NCBI GenBank assembly: GCA_900545955.1
Contig: URAU01000006.1
Span: 76,731-140,730 of the forward strand
Length of the DNA stretch: 64,000 nt
Direction: 5' to 3'
Source: an uncultured Porphyromonadaceae bacterium
GTDB taxonomy: Bacteria; Bacteroidota; Bacteroidia; Bacteroidales; Muribaculaceae
Below are positions 1 to 8,948 of the stretch, piece after piece (position 1 is the stretch's first letter; each line of letters begins with the position of its first letter). The notes beneath the pieces were generated by a model. It saw only the letters and a list, made by a program, of their open reading frames with translations. It was not told the DNA's origin and did no database searches. The position numbers and the translations under genes were made by a program.

Positions 1-2866
1 TGCCGGAACGCTCGCACTTATCGCTTCGGCCGCCTCTGCCCGCGCGGCCGAAATCCCGACCGTGTTCGATGCCCATGCGGTGAACAACACAGTGGAGCGT
101 ACGCTCACATTCGATCCCACCGGAACCGGAGCGCAGCTCCCCGCCTGCTGGGGTCTTGACACGGCGTGGAATTCCAACGACAATTTCGTGCGCGGCATGC
201 GCGCTATGACCCCCGACATTGTCGACATCGTCCGCGTATCCTTCAATCCCTATGCCCTCGTTACCACGCAGGGTGTTGTCCCCACCGGCGAATGCGCCAA
301 CCAGCTCAAAAGCCGAATGGAAAAGGTTGCCAAGGTTGAGGCTCTCCGTACAGGCAATCGTAAGGTCGACATCGCTATCAACCTCGATGCCGCCCGCATG
401 GATCTCCAGGGCGATTACTACTATATCAATAATGGGGAATACGACCTGAATCTCGGCACAAAGAACCATGCTGAATGGGCAAAACTGCTCCACGCCTACG
501 TTTCGACTATCCGCCGCGACTATGGTAATACGGTTGTGTCCGTTGCTCCTTTCAATGAGCCCGACTACTACTGGAACAGCCTCCGCCAGCCTCATTTCGA
601 CAACATCAACAAGGCTTTCCGCGCCAACTATCCCGATATGCAGGACGTGCGTATATCCGGAGGCAACACCCTTAACTGCGACGAGGCTCAGAACTGGTAC
701 GATTATCTGAAAGCCAATCTCGACGAGGGCAACACCCATCAGCTCGCCGGCGATTTCAACCATTACGCATCGTTCTTCCAGAATGTGCGTGCCGACGGCA
801 AATATGCCACCGGCGACGAGCTGCACAACGTTATGGAGGCCATGGTCGGAATCGAATACGGTATGCAGACCGGCATATGGTGGGGCGAAGCCGCCCGCGT
901 GCGCGGTCAGTTCTGCCAGGCCAGCAATCTCGGTCAGCGTCTGGCCTACACCGAAAACCGCTACGCCTGGGGTGCCGCTTCGGTCTACAAGCGCGACAAC
1001 CACCTTTCGCAGGCGTTCGTAGGTGTCTCCGAGCGCCAGGGGCGCCCCGCCTCCTACAGCTTCGTCAGCAAGACGAAGGATGTCTATGTGGATGGCGTAG
1101 GCCCCACGCGCGAATTCGTGCTCGATGTTCCCGCCGATGCCAACGGCACTTACCAAGGAGCGGGCCAGCGCAATGCTGAGGCGGTCTACGACATTACCTG
1201 GGGTGAAGACGTGATGCCCGAAATCAACGGCACATATTATATTATCTCCAAGGCCATCGGCCGAGCCGTGCAGGCGCCATCTTCGGCAACTTCTACTGCA
1301 ATGTCGCATGCCACCATGAGTGCTACGAGCAACCGCCAGAAATGGGAAATCAAGAAAGTCCGCATTGACAACGGGGGCGACTACAGCTATTATACAATTA
1401 CTGATGCCGGCAATACAGCCCGCGGCTGGAATCTCAGCGGCTGGGGGCTGAGTGAGGACTATTCTCCTGCGTCCGACCAATATTTTTCTGTTCCTGTAAT
1501 TTGCGCCAACAATAAATCGACACTCCAGGACGGCTCGCTGACTGAATATTTCGCAGACAACTGCCTCTGGTATCTCCAGTATGAAGGCAACGGATGGTTC
1601 CGCATCCGCAGTAAGGTGAGCGACTACTGCGTGCGTCCCAAGAAAGCCAACAACGGGACTATCTCAACCTCCGCTGCTCTCGTTCAGGCTCCCTACGATG
1701 CCGACGACGATAATCAGCTCTTCCGATTACTCCCGGCCGACAATCTCCCCTCGAAATTCGAAACCGAGGCTCCCGCAGCTCCCCAGGGGGTGAACGCCAT
1801 GGGCGGTAACGGCTCTATTACCATCAGCTGGAATGCCGTGAACGATAATGAGCTCGCCTCCTACACTCTGCTCCGCTCCGACAACGGTGGCGAATTCAAC
1901 ACCATCGCCCGCAATATCGCAGGCACCTCAATTGTCGACAACACCGCCCTCGCCGGCGAGCAGTACACCTACAAGGTAGTGGCCTACGACAAGTCGGGCA
2001 ACCGCTCCGAAGCCTCTGCGACCGCCTCGGCAAGCATCCGTCACGACAATCTCACCTGGGCTGTGCTCCCCTTCGACGACACGCTCGAAGACATTTCAGG
2101 CAACAGCTTCCACGCCCGCGCTTCGGAGGACCAGGCATTTAACTCAGGGAAACGTAACTCCTGCCTGTCGCCCAGCGCCTCTCAGACAGTAATGCTCCCG
2201 ATGGGCGCCGTTCCCGCCGGCGGCAACTTCTCGGTGACCGCATGGGTGCGCACGCGCTCCACAAGCGCTTCCGGTCAGTATCTCTTCGACTTCGGCACCG
2301 ACGAGACCAACCATATCGGTCTGCTCCTTAACGACGGCACCGGCAACATCGCCCTCCGCGGCACCACACCCGCCGGAACCACCGAGCTGAAGGCCAAGAC
2401 TCCCGCCGATTCCGACTGGCACCACATCGCTGTGGTCCTCACCGATTCCGAATGGTATATATATGTAGACGGCAACTACGCAGCCGGATACGGTCAGGCC
2501 GGTCTCTCCGCTTCGGTTCCCGACCGCACGAAAGTGCTCAACTATATCGGTCGCGGCATGCGCCAGTACGACTACAATATGAACACTGGCGCCCGTACCT
2601 CTATTCCCGTGCTCGGCGCCATCGACGAACTCCATATCTACAACGGCACTCTCACCCCCTCTCAGGTATATTTCGATATGCAGGGCCATGTGAGCGCCAT
2701 CGATGACCTCCCGGTCGACTCAACAGCTCGCGAGGTCGCTTCCCGCGCATACTTCAACACCAAGGGGCAGGCTATCGCCGCTCCCGCGCAGGGTGAGACT
2801 GTGGTAGTCCGCACTGTCTATTCCGACGGCACGGTTGAATCCTCCAAAGAAGTCATCAACGAATAA
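1..2866 (+). CDS. Secreted glycoside-hydrolase-like multidomain protein, 5' end outside the window
   Basis: The reading frame is already open at base 2, and the first 20 visible codons encode the hydrophobic end of a signal peptide (LALIASAASARAA), so the true start lies upstream; the GTG at 62 is not the start. After export the order is: a putative TIM-barrel catalytic region (about 395 residues, with a PFNEPD motif like the acid/base Glu motif of clan GH-A enzymes), a ricin-type beta-trefoil-like segment, a fibronectin type III domain, a LamG-like concanavalin fold, and a short tail (KGQAIAAPAQG, then VVVRTVYSDG) like the C-terminal tails of surface proteins in this group. It is a paralogue of the next gene. 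The domains are inferred from motifs; the glycan substrate is unknown. It probably sits in one operon with the next three genes. Confidence 0.75.
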   Translation, partial: AGTLALIASAASARAAEIPTVFDAHAVNNTVERTLTFDPTGTGAQLPACWGLDTAWNSNDNFVRGMRAMTPDIVDIVRVSFNPYALVTTQGVVPTGECANQLKSRMEKVAKVEALRTGNRKVDIAINLDAARMDLQGDYYYINNGEYDLNLGTKNHAEWAKLLHAYVSTIRRDYGNTVVSVAPFNEPDYYWNSLRQPHFDNINKAFRANYPDMQDVRISGGNTLNCDEAQNWYDYLKANLDEGNTHQLAGDFNHYASFFQNVRADGKYATGDELHNVMEAMVGIEYGMQTGIWWGEAARVRGQFCQASNLGQRLAYTENRYAWGAASVYKRDNHLSQAFVGVSERQGRPASYSFVSKTKDVYVDGVGPTREFVLDVPADANGTYQGAGQRNAEAVYDITWGEDVMPEINGTYYIISKAIGRAVQAPSSATSTAMSHATMSATSNRQKWEIKKVRIDNGGDYSYYTITDAGNTARGWNLSGWGLSEDYSPASDQYFSVPVICANNKSTLQDGSLTEYFADNCLWYLQYEGNGWFRIRSKVSDYCVRPKKANNGTISTSAALVQAPYDADDDNQLFRLLPADNLPSKFETEAPAAPQGVNAMGGNGSITISWNAVNDNELASYTLLRSDNGGEFNTIARNIAGTSIVDNTALAGEQYTYKVVAYDKSGNRSEASATASASIRHDNLTWAVLPFDDTLEDISGNSFHARASEDQAFNSGKRNSCLSPSASQTVMLPMGAVPAGGNFSVTAWVRTRSTSASGQYLFDFGTDETNHIGLLLNDGTGNIALRGTTPAGTTELKAKTPADSDWHHIAVVLTDSEWYIYVDGNYAAGYGQAGLSASVPDRTKVLNYIGRGMRQYDYNMNTGARTSIPVLGAIDELHIYNGTLTPSQVYFDMQGHVSAIDDLPVDSTAREVASRAYFNTKGQAIAAPAQGETVVVRTVYSDGTVESSKEVINE

Positions 2867-2893
2867 TATTAATAAGTCCGCCAGTCCTCATTA

Positions 2894-5812
2894 ATGAAAT
2901 CCGAACTTACAAAATATGGTACCGGGATAGCCGCAATCGCCATGTTGGCGATTGCGGCGCCTCAGGGCCGTGCAGCCACTCCGACAGTGTTCGACTCCTA
3001 TGCCGTGGTTCCTACGCCGCATATGATTGCCTCGTTCGACCCGACGGGCACCGGTGAACAGTTGCCCGTGGTATGGGGAATCGATACGGCATGGCCGAGC
3101 AAGGAAAACATGATACGCTGTTTCCGCACCATTTCACCCGACAATGTGGGCGTGGTGCGCGTGTCGTTCAACCCCTACGCTCTCGTAACACAAGAGGGAT
3201 TCGTACCCGACGGCCGTTGCACCGAAGAGCTGCGCAACCGGATGGGCATAGTCTCGCTGCTTGAAAAGGAATGTACCGGCAATAAGAAAGTCGACATTTT
3301 CCTGAATCTTGATGCCTGCCATCCCAACCTTCAGAAAGACTACTATTATATCAAACAGAGCGTTGACGACGAAGGGAAACTTAAATTCGACGAGGCCGGG
3401 AATCCGATATATGAAAACGACTGGGAGAAGGGAACCAAAAACTTCGATGAATGGGCCCGTCTGATAAACGCCTATGTGAAAACCATCGGCCGCGACTACG
3501 GCAACGAAGTGGTTACTATCGCCCCATTCAACGAGCCGGATCTGGCTATCAACGGACTCCAGCAACCTCATTTCAAGGAAATCAACAAGGCCATCCGCGC
3601 CAATTATCCCGACCTGCAGACAATCCGCCTCTCGGGAGGCAACACACTCAACAGTTCGTGCGCCCTCGACTGGTATACATATCTGAAGGAAGACCTTGAC
3701 GAAGGTAACACCCACTTCCTCGCCGGTACGTTCGCCGAATATGCCGATTTCTTCTCGACACTCCGCAGCGACGGCAAATTCGCCACCGGCGACGAGCTGC
3801 ACAACGTGATGGAGGCTATCGTCGGTGCCAACTACGGCATGCAGTCGGGCATATGGTGGGGCGAGTGCGCCCGCGTGCGCGGTCAGTTCTGTCAGGCGAG
3901 CAATTTCGGCGAGCGTCTCTCATATCAGGAAAACCGCTTCACCCTCGCAGCTACAGCCCTCTATAAGCGCGACAAACACCATTCACAGGCCTTTATCGGC
4001 GTATCGGAGCGAGCCGGCCGACCGTCGACGTTCGGCTACGTATCGCGCACTAAGCCCGTATATGTCGACGGCGTAGGGCCAACCCACGATTTCAGTATCG
4101 CCATCGAGGCTGATCCTAACGGTGTATATGGCTCGGCGTTGCAGCGCACCGCCGAAGCTGTCTACGACGTGACCTGGGGAGAAGACATCATGCCTGAAAT
4201 CAACGGCGACTATATTATAGTCTCCAAAGCCGCCGAGGGGATGGCTGTGAAGTCTGGCGGCGAGAATGCTCCGCTGTGCCTTGGTCAATACAGCGCCTCC
4301 GATGCCGACCTCCGCTGGCATGTGGCGAAAGTCCGGATCGACAATGGCGCCGACTACAGCTACTATACCATCGACCGCATCGACAATGCCGATCAGGGAT
4401 GGAACCTCTACAACTGGCCTCTGGGTGACAATTACGAGCCTACCGACCGTGTGAACCCTATGGAAATCTGGCAGTGGTTCAACAAACGTAATCAGACCGA
4501 CGGATATTGGTCGGACAACTGCCTATGGCACCTGGAATATGCCGGCAACGGATGGTTCCGCATCCAGAGCAAATACAGCGATTTCTGCCTCCGCCCGAAA
4601 AAGGGTGAGAGCGGCACATACGCCGATTCAAACGGCATGGTTCAGGCTCCCTTCGATGCCTCCGACGATGCCCAGCTTTTCCGGCTCATACCTGTCGGCA
4701 ACGCTCCCGTGGCGTTTACCACCGCGGCTCCCGAAGCACCCGCCAACGTGACGGCTCTTGCCGGCAACGCCACTATAACAGTGAGCTGGGATGTCGTGGA
4801 CGATGCCGCAGGTTATGTTCTGCTCCGCTCTGACGACGGCGACGATTTCAACACCATCGCCCGCAATCTGACTTCCACGGAAATCATCGACAATACGGTG
4901 CTCGCCGGGCGAAACTATGAATACAAGGTCGTGGCGGTCGACAAATCGCTCAACCGCTCGGTGGCATCCGATGTGGTTCAGGCTTCCGTAGGCAATAAAC
5001 CTTCGCTCTGGTGTGCCCTCGAGTTTAATGAGACTCTTGAGGATACCTCCGGCAATGGTTTCCATCCCATCTCCGATGGTAATGGAAGATTGGCGGAGAA
5101 TAAAGGCCGATCCTATTATGTGCCCGTATCCTATTCGGCGTTGATGCTTCCCCCTGGCGCCGTTCCGACCGGCGGCCGTTTTACGGTTTCTGCCTGGGTG
5201 CGCTCCAGCGGCAACGCCGACAACGGCAATTACCTCTTCGATTTCGGCTCCGACGAGAAGAACCATGTGGGCCTCACCATAAGCACCGGCGGCAGCATGA
5301 CCATGCAGGCATCCAGTCGCAATGGCAGCGCCGAACTTAAGGTCGATCCGATTGTCGGTGCATTAGCCCACCATGTAGCAGCCGTATTCGACAGCAACGA
5401 GTGGACAATCTACGTCGACGGTGTTAAGAAAGGTTCGCTTGAACAGGCCGGTCTGAGCGACTGCATTCCCGACGGAGAAATGGTACTGAACTATGTGGGC
5501 CACACCATGCGCCAATACACGTATTATCCCGAGCGCAACGGCTATGAACTCGCCATGCCCGTGATAAGGGCTGTGGGAGCATTCCACATCTACAATTATC
5601 CGCTTTCGGCCGAGGAAGTCGTTAAGGACATGAACGGCGAGACGCTCGGTGTGGACTCCCCGCTGCGCGACGGCGTGGAGATCGCATCCCGGGAATACTT
5701 CAACCTCAAGGGGCAGGCTATCGCCGCTCCCGCGCAGGGTGAGACTGTGGTAGTCCGCACCGTCTATTCCGACGGCAAAGTCGAGACGGCCAAGATTGTA
5801 GCTGAAGACTGA
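2894..5812 (+). CDS. Secreted glycoside-hydrolase-like multidomain protein, paralogue of the preceding gene
   Basis: The protein has 972 residues and a signal peptide (about 1-27, cleavage near GRAA). The putative catalytic region spans about 35-425 and carries PFNEPD near residue 214 plus conserved acidic stretches such as GDELHNVMEA. It is followed by a ricin-like segment (about 430-605, with a GNGWFRI motif), a fibronectin type III domain (about 615-705), a LamG-like domain (about 710-925) and the same C-terminal tail as its neighbour. The gap to the upstream gene is only 27 bases. The fold suggests a clan GH-A enzyme of the GH30/GH5 type acting on a glycan at the cell surface, but I cannot assign a CAZy family. 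The last codons are nearly identical to the upstream copy at DNA level, unlike the rest of the gene. Confidence 0.75.
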   Translation: MKSELTKYGTGIAAIAMLAIAAPQGRAATPTVFDSYAVVPTPHMIASFDPTGTGEQLPVVWGIDTAWPSKENMIRCFRTISPDNVGVVRVSFNPYALVTQEGFVPDGRCTEELRNRMGIVSLLEKECTGNKKVDIFLNLDACHPNLQKDYYYIKQSVDDEGKLKFDEAGNPIYENDWEKGTKNFDEWARLINAYVKTIGRDYGNEVVTIAPFNEPDLAINGLQQPHFKEINKAIRANYPDLQTIRLSGGNTLNSSCALDWYTYLKEDLDEGNTHFLAGTFAEYADFFSTLRSDGKFATGDELHNVMEAIVGANYGMQSGIWWGECARVRGQFCQASNFGERLSYQENRFTLAATALYKRDKHHSQAFIGVSERAGRPSTFGYVSRTKPVYVDGVGPTHDFSIAIEADPNGVYGSALQRTAEAVYDVTWGEDIMPEINGDYIIVSKAAEGMAVKSGGENAPLCLGQYSASDADLRWHVAKVRIDNGADYSYYTIDRIDNADQGWNLYNWPLGDNYEPTDRVNPMEIWQWFNKRNQTDGYWSDNCLWHLEYAGNGWFRIQSKYSDFCLRPKKGESGTYADSNGMVQAPFDASDDAQLFRLIPVGNAPVAFTTAAPEAPANVTALAGNATITVSWDVVDDAAGYVLLRSDDGDDFNTIARNLTSTEIIDNTVLAGRNYEYKVVAVDKSLNRSVASDVVQASVGNKPSLWCALEFNETLEDTSGNGFHPISDGNGRLAENKGRSYYVPVSYSALMLPPGAVPTGGRFTVSAWVRSSGNADNGNYLFDFGSDEKNHVGLTISTGGSMTMQASSRNGSAELKVDPIVGALAHHVAAVFDSNEWTIYVDGVKKGSLEQAGLSDCIPDGEMVLNYVGHTMRQYTYYPERNGYELAMPVIRAVGAFHIYNYPLSAEEVVKDMNGETLGVDSPLRDGVEIASREYFNLKGQAIAAPAQGETVVVRTVYSDGKVETAKIVAED

Positions 5813-5825
5813 TATTAGACTATAT

Positions 5826-7436
5826 ATGAAGAACGTGATTTCACGGAATTTGCATAAATACAGTGCTTTTGCCACGTCCGTTTTCATGGACGTGGCAATC
5901 GCATGTCTTGCCTTTTCTTTGACGGGATGTATCAAGAACGATATCCCTTATCCGCGTATTCAGCCTGATTTTCTCGAGATAGAAGCAGAGGGAATGATCG
6001 GAGCGGCCCAGATCGACAAACGGAGCCGGTTCATAACCATGAACTTCGACGAGACGGTGGATATGCAGCAGGTGAAAATCACGCATTATAAACTCTCCGA
6101 CGATGCCCGTATCGTGAGCGGCGACCTCTCCAGGCCCATCAACCTCGAGAAATACTATATCGTGACGCTTGCAATCTACCAGAACTACGACTGGGTGATT
6201 CAGGGCAACCAGACCATCGAACGCTATTTTACCGTCGAGAACCAGGTGGGAGCGTCGATAATCGACGTAGTCGGCCAGCGTGTGGTAGTCACTCTGCCCG
6301 AGACCGTGGGACTCAGTCGTGTGAAGGTCCTGACCATGAAACTCGGCCCTGAAGGATGCACCGAGACTCCTTCGCTGGCAGGCCAGACCATCGACCTCAA
6401 CAATCCGGTGGAAGTGACCGTCAACGTACACGGCCGCGAGCAAGTGTGGACCATCCATGGCGAGACGGTGGAAAGCACCGTGGAGACTCAGCGCGCCGAC
6501 GCATGGACGCAGGTGGCATGGGTCTATGGCGCCGCCATCGAGGGCCACAACAACGGCGTTGAATATAAGATAAAGGGCTCCGACGAATGGATAAAGGCTC
6601 CCGAATCGTGGATTACCCACACGGGAGCTACCTACTATGCCCGTCTGATCAATCTTGAACCGAACACTACCTACGTGGCGCGCGCTTATTCCGACGGCGA
6701 GCGCGGCGTGGAGCTCGAATTTACCACCGGCAGCATCGTTCAGGTTCCGAATTCCAGCTTCGACAACTGGAGCCTCGCCGGAAAAGTGTGGAATCCGTGG
6801 GGCGTCGACCAGACTCCCTACTGGGATACCGGTAACAAGGGCGCCACTACGCTCGGCGACAGCAATACTTTCCCCACCACCGACACCTCGACCGGAACGG
6901 GCCAGGCGGCGCAACTCGAGACGCGCTTTGTAGGAATCAGTGTGGTCGGCAAGTTGGCCGCCGGAAATATCTTTGCAGGAACATATGTGCGCACCGACGG
7001 AACTAACGGCATTCTCAGTTTCGGACGTCCGTTTACCGAACGGCCCACGCGTCTGCGCGGTTATCTTAAGTATACTTCTACGGCAATCTCACATGCCACA
7101 TCGGAATTCGATTACCTCAAGGGGCGCCCTGACACGTGCATCGTATGGACAGCGCTTATCGACAGTCCGGAGGCGTTCGAAATCCGCACGAACCCGAAAA
7201 ACCGCCATCTTTTTGACCCCAATGGCGCCGAAGTGATAGCCTACGGAAGCTTTGAGAGCGGGCAGACGATTCCTCAGTATATCCCGTTTGAAATCAAACT
7301 CGACTATAAGTCGACCCAGCGCATCCCGCGTTATATCCTCATTGTGGCCTCGTCGAGCAAATACGGCGACTACTTCACCGGCGGTGCCGGCTCGACGCTC
7401 TGGCTCGACGACTTCGAACTCCTCTACGACTACTAA
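5826..7436 (+). CDS. PCMD-domain surface lipoprotein
   Basis: The protein has 536 residues. The N-terminus reads as a lipoprotein signal with lipobox LTGC, acylated Cys at about residue 35. The middle looks like two short Ig-like repeats, and the C-terminal half from VPNSSFDNWS matches the PCMD (putative carbohydrate metabolism) family by its WNPWGVD, YWDTGNKG and LRGYLKY motifs and its WLDDFEL ending. PCMD proteins are common in polysaccharide utilisation loci and are thought to bind glycans outside the cell. The start is 14 bases after the preceding stop. An alternative ATG at 5886 would give a shorter, more usual lipoprotein signal and lies inside a strong inverted repeat (5871-5896). Confidence 0.8.
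   Translation: MKNVISRNLHKYSAFATSVFMDVAIACLAFSLTGCIKNDIPYPRIQPDFLEIEAEGMIGAAQIDKRSRFITMNFDETVDMQQVKITHYKLSDDARIVSGDLSRPINLEKYYIVTLAIYQNYDWVIQGNQTIERYFTVENQVGASIIDVVGQRVVVTLPETVGLSRVKVLTMKLGPEGCTETPSLAGQTIDLNNPVEVTVNVHGREQVWTIHGETVESTVETQRADAWTQVAWVYGAAIEGHNNGVEYKIKGSDEWIKAPESWITHTGATYYARLINLEPNTTYVARAYSDGERGVELEFTTGSIVQVPNSSFDNWSLAGKVWNPWGVDQTPYWDTGNKGATTLGDSNTFPTTDTSTGTGQAAQLETRFVGISVVGKLAAGNIFAGTYVRTDGTNGILSFGRPFTERPTRLRGYLKYTSTAISHATSEFDYLKGRPDTCIVWTALIDSPEAFEIRTNPKNRHLFDPNGAEVIAYGSFESGQTIPQYIPFEIKLDYKSTQRIPRYILIVASSSKYGDYFTGGAGSTLWLDDFELLYDY
5871..5896. repeat. Perfect 9-bp inverted repeat in the signal-peptide region of the PCMD gene
   Basis: GCCACGTCC (5871-5879) pairs with GGACGTGGC (5888-5896) around an 8-base loop that contains the alternative ATG at 5886. 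In mRNA this would be a stable hairpin close to the start of the coding region. It may affect translation, or it may mean that translation starts at 5886. Confidence 0.6.
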
Positions 7437-7461
7437 CACATAATATAATCACGAAAGTACT

Positions 7462-8184
7462 ATGAACAGAATCAAGGTTATGCTTCTGGGTGTGGCTCTC
7501 TCGGGAGCTGCCCTTTCGGCCTCGGCCGCGTCGACCTATCTTTTCGACAATCCCGAGAACAAGACTTATTTCGGAGCCCGCGTGGGTGTGGACATCAGTT
7601 CCGCAGCCAACGGAGGCGGCTTCTACAGCAATTCCCCCGGTTTCAGCCTCGGCGCAGTCTACAACATCCCCGTATTCATGAACCTCTATTTCGAGCCGGG
7701 TCTCGGAATCTTCTACAATACAATCGGTGCCAATCAGTGGACATCATTCACCGAGGAGGTGACTAATCCCTCTACCGGAGTTGTTGAGGATGTTGAGGTG
7801 CCTTACCAGATTGACGGCTCAATCCGTAATTTCGGTTTCCGCATCCCGCTTCTGATTGGCTATCATTTCGATTTTACGGAAGATATCAAGGTTAATGTTT
7901 TCACCGGTCCTCAACTGAATCTTTCGCTGGTGTCGCGTTATCATCAGGACGAGGTCAAGGTACCCGGCTACGAGTCGCCTTCGTCGAGCACATCGCTGTT
8001 CGGCACCAACGGTTTCAAGCATGCCGATCTTCAGTGGAAATTCGGCGTCGGCATTTCCTATCAGAAATATTATCTCGACCTCAGCGGAGCATGGGGCATG
8101 ACGAAAATCATGTCGACTTCAGAGTTCGCTCCGCGCAACATCCGCCGAAATCTGTTCTCGATTACGCTCGGATATAATTTCTGA
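7462..8184 (+). CDS. Outer-membrane beta-barrel protein (porin/PorT-like)
   Basis: The protein has 240 residues, with a signal peptide of about 22 residues ending ALSASA. Amphipathic strands with aromatic ends follow (YFGARVGVDIS, FSLGAVYNIPV, LYFEPGLGIFYNT, FRIPLLIGYHF), and the last strand ends LGYNF, as expected of an OmpA/PorT-type small barrel in the outer membrane. It lies 25 bases after the PCMD gene and probably closes this operon. Its role in the cluster is not evident: it may be structural or involved in assembly of the surface proteins. Confidence 0.8.
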   Translation: MNRIKVMLLGVALSGAALSASAASTYLFDNPENKTYFGARVGVDISSAANGGGFYSNSPGFSLGAVYNIPVFMNLYFEPGLGIFYNTIGANQWTSFTEEVTNPSTGVVEDVEVPYQIDGSIRNFGFRIPLLIGYHFDFTEDIKVNVFTGPQLNLSLVSRYHQDEVKVPGYESPSSSTSLFGTNGFKHADLQWKFGVGISYQKYYLDLSGAWGMTKIMSTSEFAPRNIRRNLFSITLGYNF

Positions 8185-8194
8185 TAATAACGAT

Positions 8195-8743
8195 TTACCA
8201 TTCCCTGGGGATTACCGCCCAGTGGCACTTTTTGTCGGGCTGACGCATACGGATCCATACGGCCGTCGCGTCGGCCCGCATTATATCTATGGCCTCGAGT
8301 TCCACCCGTTGGCCGTCAATGGTCAGTTGCCATCCTTGCGCGTCGAGCGCTATTCGGTGGTCTGTGTCGGCTCCTTCCGGGCATATTGTGCGCAATTTCT
8401 CGGGTGCTTCGATGGAGATGCGCGTGCCGGTCGACAATCCGATACCTTCGAGGCAGGTGCCGTCTGCTGACTCCACAAAGATTGAGCCGGGGTCAGCGTA
8501 GCGAAGGGTAGCGGAGGCGCCGTCGAAGCGGAGCGACGCGTCGGCCGTCATTGCGGCTATGCGCTCGTCGGTTTCGGGGTCGTTGGATTCAGGTGTATTG
8601 CCGGATCCGCCGCCTGTTCCGGGCCGGTTGTTGGTATGGCCGGGGCCTTCAACCGGATCGTGAGAGCATCCGGCTGTTGTGGTGGTGAAGAGTGCGAGCG
8701 CTGCGACGGTAAGCAGACCGAAGAGGTGGTGTTTTAGTGTCAT
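8195..8743 (-). CDS. Small hypothetical lipoprotein
   Basis: The protein has 182 residues with a signal peptide and lipobox TAGC, acylated Cys at about residue 26. A Gly/Pro/Asn-rich linker (about 28-55) leads to a small globular domain without a family I recognise; its end, PDKKCHWAVIPREW, has one Cys and several Trp. It converges with the OMP gene, leaving 10 bases between the stops. A 16-bp palindrome lies about 120 bases upstream of the start. Confidence 0.65.
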   Translation of the reverse strand: MTLKHHLFGLLTVAALALFTTTTAGCSHDPVEGPGHTNNRPGTGGGSGNTPESNDPETDERIAAMTADASLRFDGASATLRYADPGSIFVESADGTCLEGIGLSTGTRISIEAPEKLRTICPEGADTDHRIALDAQGWQLTIDGQRVELEAIDIMRADATAVWIRMRQPDKKCHWAVIPREW

Positions 8744-8861
8744 GGTAATGATTGGTATGAATAGTTAAGTAACTGTTCAAAATGATTTTATACTTTCCAG
8801 ATCTAATTATTTCAACATTTCCGCGGTAAAATTTTCGCATCTTTTCCTCTCTTCATCAGTC

Positions 8862-8877
8862 GTGTAGACATCTACAC
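8862..8877. promoter_or_regulatory. Operator-like palindrome
   Basis: GTGTAGA and TCTACAC form perfect 7-bp arms around CA. The site lies between endonuclease I (stop at 8949) and the start of the lipoprotein gene (8743), in an AT-rich stretch. The geometry suits a dimeric repressor or activator, but no cognate protein is identified. Confidence 0.45.
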
Positions 8878-8948
8878 TCCTTCTTCATCGAGAAAAATCT
8901 CCTGAAAATTTTCCTCCCGGAAATATTAAAATAATTTCGACCAGTTAC

